DNA of 64,000 nucleotides from Nyssa sinensis (Eukaryota > Streptophyta > Magnoliopsida > Cornales > Nyssaceae): assembly GCA_008638375.1 (NCBI GenBank), contig CM018052.1, forward strand, positions 5,678,506 to 5,742,505, given 5' to 3'. The translations under genes and the position numbers were made by a program. Position 1 is the stretch's first letter. Each line of letters starts with the position of its first letter. Below the pieces are notes generated by a model. It searched no databases. It worked only from the letters and a program-made list of their open reading frames with translations, and was not told the DNA's origin. Shown piece by piece: positions 56,727 to 64,000 of the stretch.

Positions 56727-59190
56727 GTCCCAATCAGACTTCATTTATGTCTCATATAGCATCAGGGGGCATTCCGATAATTTCACACTTTGTGAGATTT
56801 TGACCCTGATTCATCATTTAGCCAAGTATACAGTTTCACAAGTGTTCGGGTTTCTATCGGTATCAGTTTCGTCTCAATCGGATGTCATTTGGGCTACATA
56901 CTGTATCAGGGGTAATTTGGTCATCTATAATTTATGTGTCTGTATTTTTCGGGACTTCGGTTCATTAAACGGACCTCACCGTTAAGTTCAGAATGCCCAA
57001 CATAGTCAAAATAGACTGTCTTTTATTCTTATTTGGGTCTGGGTGCCATCAGGGGCGGTACAATCATTTGTCACTTACAGGTTTGTATTTTTCGGGACTT
57101 AATTTCCCAAATCGAACTCCACCATTGAGTCCGAAATGCTTGAAATAGTGAAAATATACTATTCATTTAACTTATTTGGACTTCATTTGGCCTATTAATG
57201 ACCTAGGGGTAAATTGGCCATTTTTATTTAATTAATAAATAATTAAATAATTTACTTTATTATTTATTAAATTGTCAGGGGTATAACTGAAATAAAATTT
57301 CAGAAACTGGGCCAGAGTAACATTTCCCAAAACTGTTCGGGTCAGTTCATAATTTCCAAAAGTTTTAAACTGAACCAAAGGGTTCAGTTCGTTTGTAATT
57401 GAACCGGACCGGTTCAGTCCGGTTTTAACCGGTTCAAGGAACAGTGCTGACGTCATGCTGACGTCAGCCCTAGGATTTTAAAATTTAAAATCAGTTATCG
57501 AAACGACGCAGTTTGGTTTAACAGGTTTAATTCGTTGCTCAGTCGGGTCGGGGCCCGATCCGAAAACCCAATCCATGACCCGATACTATTCATCGTCCCC
57601 ACCCGTCTAGGGCTACTGTTGCCCTAAAAATTGTAGAATTTTTCCTTTGATTTTTGTGGGATTTCGGCCATCTTTTCTCACTGTTATCGATCCTAATCGA
57701 TTTTTGGGAACCCTACCAACATTCTAGCATCGATTTAGGGCACTGATTCAAGCTCTAGATAGCTCTGTTTCAAACGATAATCCAAGACCAATAATTGGTT
57801 CTAGGGCGCTCATTTCTGGTCCAAACCTCATGGGATTTCTTGCGTTTTGACCTACAGGTCATGGGGTTTCAGTCCCTACCCCTAAATCCCATTTTAATCT
57901 AGGTTTTCATAAGTTTGGGTTTTAACCCGAATCGATAATTCGTGATTTGATGGTTGATTCCTAGGTTTTATGGTCGCGCAGGTCAGTTTTTGAGATGCTG
58001 TTAGTACGTAGTTCAACTTCCAAGCAATCAAAACGAGTTAAGTGAACATCGTTGCAGACCTGCTTCAAGCAAGGTCATCCGTGGTGGTTTACACGATTTC
58101 TGTGATTTGGGGCAGTTCGGTTAGACCATGATGTTCACAATCAACCCAGATTTCATGGCATCTATGTTGTGCATCTAATGGCAGTTCTAAAATACACAAA
58201 ACTAAACAAAATTGTAAATCAGAAAGTAGGTGTTTTCTCTCGGGTTGTTACCTCTGTACAGTGATTCCCTCGCTGGTTTGTGTTCAAGCAGAACCCTCAA
58301 CAAGTTGGCTTTGATCCCTCTGTGCACTCCCAATCCTTAGCTCCCTTCTATTGCTCCTTCAATGGCCAACCCCACCTTCAAGCGTACACACAATGGTCCC
58401 CTTCACCTTCTCTCTAAGCCTCTCTTTCAAATATCAGTATACAGAATTATTTTGGGTCTGATTTCCCTCCAATGGTGTGCATAATACCTATTCCCAATAT
58501 ATATCAAGGGTATTTTATTTAATCAATTTGGTTGCATGTGAGCTGATTGGGAGAGTGGTGCTCAAGTATGATAAGAGTAGGGTGATGGTGGGGCTAGGGT
58601 TCATAGGGGTGATGTGTTGCATGCTTGGCCATTGGCCAATTTGGGAGGCAACTTGGGGCAATGCAGTGTTATATACAAATCTTGGTGTATATACACACAA
58701 AGTGGTTTGCAGCCTAGTTGGTAAGTTTTTTGAGAAAACCTCTTTCCACCAGAGGTCAAGGGTTCAATTCCCCTTGACCACCAATTTGGCCATTTTTCAC
58801 CATTTTGGGCTAAGGCCCTGTTTGGTTGCGCATTAATTCGGTTTCAATGTTTCCTTCATAACTTTCATTCCGTAACTCCTTTTTCGATGCGGTTTCTTCC
58901 GATCAGTTCCTATTTCAGTTATCTTCAGTGTCAGAGGTTCCGTGTCATTTATTAGTCATTCGGGATTTTCGGGGTTAACTAATTCGAGTTCCGTTAGTAT
59001 TAAAACGGTGTTATTTCACCTAATTAAATGATAATTAGGTTCGGGTATTGTACCCTATTCTCGAACATGTTTTAATTATTTTATCGGTCTATCATGACCA
59101 TCGGGAGATTAGGGTTAATTCCCTCGATTATTCTCTAAGCCGGTACTAATTAATAATTGATTATTAATTACACAGGATCGGGGTGTTACA
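56727..59190 (-). mobile_element. E1, right part: 3' LTR of element E (continued)
   Basis: Resumes the LTR interrupted at 41149 and ends GGATCGGGGTGTTACA at 59190, next to a polypurine tract, which makes it the 3' LTR of a minus-oriented element. It contains modules at 56731/56875 (144 bp apart) and 56980/57123 (143 bp apart), a CCGGTTC-rich stretch (57395-57435) and a tRNA-like cassette at 58715-58778. No gene. Confidence 0.85.
58715..58778 (+). repeat. tRNA-like cassette in E1
   Basis: A-box-like TAGTTGGTAAG (58715-58725) and perfect B box GGTTCAATTCC (58761-58771). The B box sits in a perfect stem, GTCAAGG..CCTTGAC (58755-58778), like a tRNA T arm. It is antisense to the LTR. The rest does not fold into a full tRNA. 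Confidence 0.55.
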
Positions 59191-59205
59191 TCCTACCCCT
59201 CTTCA
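59191..59205 (-). promoter_or_regulatory. Polypurine tract of element E
   Basis: On the minus strand CTGAAGAGGGGTAGGA precedes the LTR start TGTAACACCCCG. Next to it lies the TTTGAGGACAAAAC sequence common to plant gypsy 3' ends. Confidence 0.75.
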
Positions 59206-59897
59206 GAAAAGTTTTGTCCTCAAAGTTGGTTGGTCATATCTAGAAGATTCTGTCATCATAATCTCCCCTTTCTAATTCGTCTTTCGGAATGTCATAGCAT
59301 TTTAGATGCTATACCTCCATCAAGACGACATTTGTACCAGTTTCACACAAACTTCATATCGGATACAGATATTCCCATTCAATCAGATTTTACAATCATA
59401 CTTGTATGATCTCGTCAAGATTCGATCATCAGACCCATTTAACTAGGCGACCATCCTCAAATAAGTAGAAATCATCTACTAAGATCATTTAATCACATGT
59501 GATCCCACCAATGATTCATTGATGTCCAAAATATTAAGTATCCATGCCAGAGTCAACACACTTATAGGCATTTTCCCTTCGGTTGCTATGTCGATGATTT
59601 TTCGAATGGATATATCTCTAAATATCATGAGTCTACAACCTCAAATCGCACCAGTTCCTATCAGATCCAAAAAATCCCCAGTCCTCAGATGCCTCAGAAT
59701 TACAGGCCTATCGTCTCCTATCAAGACTTCCACAATTTCATGTCAGATCTCCAAAAGTGGAACTTAATATCTATGGCTCAGGTACTCTATAGTTCTCAAT
59801 CCATAACCTAATGCTCTGATATTGCTCTGTGATACTAGTTGATTTCAAAACTTTACCAACCTCAGTTATGATAATCTTAATTATCTCTCAACATTTG

Positions 59898-59909
59898 ATC
59901 TGATACCAC
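59898..59909 (-). promoter_or_regulatory. Primer-binding site of element E
   Basis: TGGTATCAGATC on the minus strand, one base off the tRNA-iMet consensus TGGTATCAGAGC, four bases from the 5' LTR tip at 59914. Confidence 0.8.
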
Positions 59910-59913
59910 CTTT

Positions 59914-61129
59914 GTTACATCCCGAACCCCACCCTATGCGGATGGCGAGGACGTGATGCTAATCAGTCGCCACACGACCAACCGAAGGCAAATTCTAAAC
60001 TTACCGACGAATTGGATTCCGACTGTAGGATCAGATGCAGCGGAATTTAAAACTTTTATATATATATATATATCACGGGAATGCAACTCATGTACCCACC
60101 GTGAGGTATGTACCACAGAGCAGTCTATAATCTAAACAGCCAATAGTTCTAACCTTAGAGCCTATCTAAAATCAAGCATATAACAACAGAGCAGATCTAA
60201 TATCTCTAGAGTACCATTTAGTTCCATGAGCCATGTTCCAATATCTAGTGCATGTCAATCAAGTCAGTCGTATCATATCACTCACCTGGATATACGGATT
60301 CGATTCACAAGAATGCAAGTCTCTACAAATCAGTGCCATCTGATCCTTATTTGCAATGCCACTAGGCCTATCCACGTCATGTCATAGTACCCTTTTAATC
60401 CAATAGAGGTAGTTCCTGAAAAATGTCAGGATAATGGGGTGAGCTTAAATAAGCCCAGTGAGTAACACAGATTCCCTATCATGGGTTTCAAAACCAGTTC
60501 TTGCTTCCAAGGCATGTGGATAATTTAGTCATTTCAAAATAACAATTTTCTAAATCCATTTCATAAGCAGTCTAGTACAATGGAACAGGATTGCACAAAC
60601 AGTACAAACGAATCGGAACATAACATAACCAATCGGACCAAAACAATAACCATTGCCAATATATCGATCAAGACACAGACACTTCATTAACGGAACGAAT
60701 CACAACTGAGACTGAGTGGGAACAATAAGTCAATCAAGATAGAGGCATATCATCGACGGCTAGAACATAGCGGATCTGAACATGACATCAATCAAGACGA
60801 AGGCATACCATCAACAGCTAGAACATAACGGAACTGAACAAAAACAATATACTAATCAAGACACAGGCACATCATGAACGGAACGAAACATAACGGAGCT
60901 GAGTAGAAACGATATAACAATCAAGTCGGAGACATATCACTAGCAGAACGAATCATGACCGAACTGAACAACATTTTAATCAAGACAAGGGCATGTCATC
61001 ACTGGTAGAACATAACGGAACTGAACAATACATCAATCCAAACAGACCTATCATCGACCGGTGGTACACAATGGAATCGAACGTATCAATCAGGGACATA
61101 GACATAGCATTAACGGATAGCACATAACC
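59914..61129 (-). mobile_element. E3: 5' LTR of element E, interrupted by E4
   Basis: Starts TGTTACATCCCGAACCCC (C-to-T change in the tip) and matches E1 from 38634 almost base for base, including the order of the 60-bp array (60650-61129). It stops at CATAACC (61129), where E4 is inserted; E1 continues CATAACCGAACTGAACGG at the same place. The remainder must lie to the right of the window. Confidence 0.85.
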
Positions 61130-61864
61130 TGTCACATCCCGAACCCCACCCTACGCGGATGTCGAGGACGTGACGGCCAGTTGGTCGCGACGCGACCAAC
61201 CAAAGGCAAATTCTGAACTTTTCGACGAATTGCACTCCAACTGTAGGGTCAGATGCAGCGGAATTTAAAACTTTTTCTTTGTATCACGGGAATGCAACTC
61301 ACTTATCCATCATAAGTATATGTATCACAGAGCAAGACTAAATCCAGTCAGTCAACAATTCTAATCTCAGAGCATATCTAAAATCAAGCATATAACAACA
61401 GAACATAACTAATATCTCTAGAGTACCATTTAGTTCCATGAGCCATGTCTATCTAGTATATATCAGTCAAGTCAGTCATAACATACCACTCACCGGAATA
61501 ATCAGGTTCAATCCACAATAAACCAGTCTCTACAATTCAGTGCCGTCAGATCCTTACTTGCGATGCCACTTAGCCTATTCACGTCATGTCACAGTACCAT
61601 CTAATCCAATGGAGGTAATTCCTGAAAAATGTCAGAATAATGGGGTGAGCTTAAATAAGCCCAGTGAGTAACACAGATTCCCTATCATGGGTTTCAAAAC
61701 CAGTTTTGTGCTCCCAAGGCACATGGATAATTTAGTCATTTCAAAAATAACTATTTTTATAAGTCCATTTCATAAGCAGTCTAGTACAATAAAACAGAAT
61801 CGAACAGACAATACAAACGGATCGGAACATGACATAACCAATCGGTCAGAACAATAACTATTGC

Positions 61865-62530
61865 TAATATATCGGTCAAGACACAGACTCTTCATTAACG
61901 GAACGAATCATAACGAAACTGGACCATATATCAATCAAGACAGACAGATCATCAACGGACGGAACATGTCGGAACCGGACGGAACATATCAATCGAGGTA
62001 GACATAACATTAACGGACGGAATATAACGGAATCGGACGGTAACAATACATCAGTCAAGCAAAGGCATATCGCGAACGGATAAAATTATAACGGAACTAA
62101 ACGGAAACAATACACTAATCAAGACACAGGCAATCATGAACAGGACACAACATAACAGAACTGGGTAGAAACAATATAACAATCAAGTCAGGGACACATC
62201 ACTGTCGGAACTAATCATAACTGGACTGAACAATATTTCAATCAAGACAGACGTATCATCAACGGACAATACACAACGGAACTGGACCATATATCAATCA
62301 AGGCAGACACATTATCAATGAACGGAACATAACAGAATCGAACAGAACAAAACATTAGTCAAAGCAAAGACATATCATCAACGGACGGATCATAACGGAA
62401 CTGGACCATATATCAATCAAGGCGGACTTAACATCATTAACGGACGGAACATGTCAGAACCGGACGGAATGTATCAATTGAGGCAGACATATCATTAACG
62501 GACAGCACATAACCGAACTGAACGGAATTC
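61865..62530. repeat. Eleven degenerate 53-66-bp tandem repeats in E4
   Basis: Same unit as at 39390-39870 (ATCAATCAAGxCAGAC, then ATCATxAACGGACGGAACAT, then AACGGAACxGGAC). More units than in E1/E3, and several show a shared GGACCATATATCAATCAAGG link. Confidence 0.75.
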
Positions 62531-63203
62531 CTAATTCGAAGGACACAAGCACATCACGTGGAATGTGGTACAAAAGGCGTACATTAAGTACATACATTTA
62601 AACAATATAGCATTCAGACAGTATACTATACAAAGCTGTACGATACAACAAAATGTTGTTCTTTGCCTATATCACATGGTTTATTTAATCGTTTCAGAAA
62701 TAATGGTTCAATATATCCATTTTATCTCAACAGTTCAAAACGGGCAAAACAGTACGGAGTGCTAGCACAGGGATCAGGAATATAGTCAATTATTTAAAAA
62801 GACTAAAACCATGTCATAGGTGATATAGTACGGAAAACATGCATTTAAATAATTGCACTTAAATAATTGCATTCAAAACAGATCAGTAAATCAAGGGACA
62901 GTATCAAAACAGTGTCAGAAGTTACTCACAAACTTTACGCTTATTTCCTTGCATAAATAATCCGATAACCTCCGAGTACGTCAGGCATCTCCATGTATAT
63001 CCTGAATAATAATCATCAATCACAGACAGATCAGAACTCATCCATTCAGGTCTCATTCGTCATCTTAGGTATCTATCGGATTACCTAAGATAGCCTAGTA
63101 GCCTATCGCCCTTCCATTGGGTCTCTCCCGAGGCTATTTCATTCTTTAATTAGGCTTAGTAGTTATTAGGATTATATCCTAAGTCATTTAGACTTCAGTT
63201 GTT

Positions 63204-63606
63204 ATCAGTCAGGCACTCATTCAACCTTAGGGGCAAAATGGTAATTTTACCATTCTTGTCCCGGACCCTGTCGTGGTCTTCGGAATAGTCTTTATATCTT
63301 AAGTACAAAGTTCTACGTCCTTTGGACTCCAATCGGTATCAGTTAGGTCCTTATTTTAACCATAGGGGCAAAATGGTAATTTTGCCATTCTTATCCCGGA
63401 CCCTGTTCTGGTCCTCAGATTATCCCATATATCGTATATATGAAGTTTTAAGTCTTTTAGACTTTAATCGGTATCAGTTGGGTACTTATTTAGTCTTAGG
63501 GGCAAAATGGTAATTTTGTCATTTTTGCCCGGGACCCTATCATGGTCCTCAGAACGTCCCATATATCTCATGTATAAATTTGTAAATCCCTTGGACTTCA
63601 TTTGGT
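63204..63606. repeat. Three 134-135-bp tandem modules in E4
   Basis: Marker ATCAGT at 63204, 63338 and 63473, next diverged copy at 63607. Each unit has GGGGCAAAATGGTAATTTT and a CCCGGxACCCT motif, as in E1. Confidence 0.9.
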
Positions 63607-64000
63607 ATCTGTTTTAGATCGTCGGGACACATCGGTCATTTCTCATTTTACGCGTTGACTGTTTCGGAGTCTTATTTAGCCCTTCAGTGTTCATAATTAT
63701 CCCTATGATAATTTATCAGATCAGTTTGACCTCTACTTTGCACTTACAGTGCTCAGGGGTATTTTGGTCATTTTACGTTTTGGGTAATTCTGACCCCGAT
63801 TCGTCATCTAATCAAGTATACAGTCTCACCAGTGTCTGGGCTCCTACCGGTATCAGTTTCGTCCCAATCGGACTTTGTTTAGGTCTCGTACGGTATCAGG
63901 GGTAATTTGGTAATTTCATGTGTCGTATTTTTCGGCACGTCAGTTCATAAAATGGACCTCACCATTGGGTCCAGAGCGTCCAACATAGCGAAATTGGACC

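Larger units (their letters stand above)
59191..59913 (-). mobile_element. Internal region of element E, non-coding
   Basis: Only 723 bp between polypurine tract and primer site. The longest frame (59519-59767, + strand) has no similarity to gag or pol that I recognise. E is therefore non-autonomous and consists almost wholly of LTR. Confidence 0.75.
61130..64000 (-). mobile_element. E4: further E-family LTR, right end outside the window
   Basis: Starts TGTCACATCCCGAACCCC inside E3 (left flank TAACC, 61125-61129). It is clearly diverged from E1/E3, with eleven units in the 60-bp array (61865-62530) and three 134-135-bp modules (63204, 63338, 63473, next mark 63607). It continues with sequence matching 56797-57000 of E1 up to the window end. 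Solo LTR versus full element cannot be told. Confidence 0.8.

Noticed and set aside
58700..58800. Functional tRNA gene
   Set aside because: Only A-box-like and B-box sequences with a T-arm stem are present; no acceptor stem or anticodon arm could be drawn. The same holds for the cassettes at 12767, 19250, 29255 and 35858.
59519..59767. 82-codon frame in the E interior as a possible gag
   Set aside because: No capsid, zinc-knuckle or protease signature and oriented against the element.
1..64000. Host plant genes
   Set aside because: No frame outside the elements shows a conserved domain or a plausible exon series; every stretch over 300 bp can be assigned to an LTR or element interior, with 950-5275 the least certain.

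Overview
This window is plant nuclear DNA made almost entirely of nested LTR retrotransposons of the Ty3/gypsy type. Supporting signs are primer-binding sites matching plant initiator tRNA-Met (TGGTATCAGAGC), 5-bp target duplications, gag-pol relics in PR-RT-RNaseH-INT order, and many AT, GA and CA microsatellites. I found no host gene, rRNA, functional tRNA gene or CRISPR array. The species cannot be named from this sequence; large LTRs and deep nesting suggest gene-poor heterochromatin of a seed plant.

Layout. Positions 1-2640 hold the right-hand parts of two minus-oriented LTRs. From about 2641 to 5275 lies a plus-oriented LTR-like sequence that probably belongs to element A. A 3.4-kb LTR in the other orientation (5277-8651) separates it from A's primer-binding site (8655). 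A then runs on the + strand: gag and the start of protease (8913-10453), a sliver of protease (14500-14548), and the rest of pol (25424-28400). A is split by a solo LTR (B1, 10454-14494) and by an array of three copies of a non-autonomous element (C1-C3, 14549-25418). The array is bounded by a single perfect target duplication, GGTAG. A second solo LTR (B2, 18823-22815) sits inside C2.

At about 28401 A breaks off against a truncated minus-oriented LTR of element D, whose decayed minus-strand pol runs from 34440 down to 30700. A plus-oriented relative, D-prime (LTR 34444-37584, primer site 37588, gag relic), interrupts D's gag. D-prime is interrupted at 38634 by element E, a minus-oriented non-autonomous element with LTRs near 5 kb and an internal region of only about 0.72 kb. 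One E LTR carries a solo LTR (E2, 41150-56721), and E2 carries a complete Tat-type element (G, 44699-56321). The other E LTR is interrupted at 61130 by a further E-like LTR that runs off the window. The chain D > D-prime > E > E2 > G is five levels deep.

G is the youngest and best preserved element. It has matching LTRs, a perfect ATTTC duplication, gag, protease, RT, RNase H, a second archaeal-type RNase H and integrase on the minus strand. It also carries two antisense (+ strand) transcription units with related promoters, and a 64-bp tandem array between integrase and the 3' LTR. All other coding regions are pseudogenes.

The strongest unusual observation is the C1-C3 array. Adjacent copies are joined LTR-TTAA-LTR, exactly the junction expected when unprocessed linear cDNAs are ligated end to end before integration. 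Other recurrent oddities are tRNA-like A-box/B-box cassettes antisense in the LTRs of several families, and a degenerate 134-149-bp tandem module shared by most of the large LTRs.
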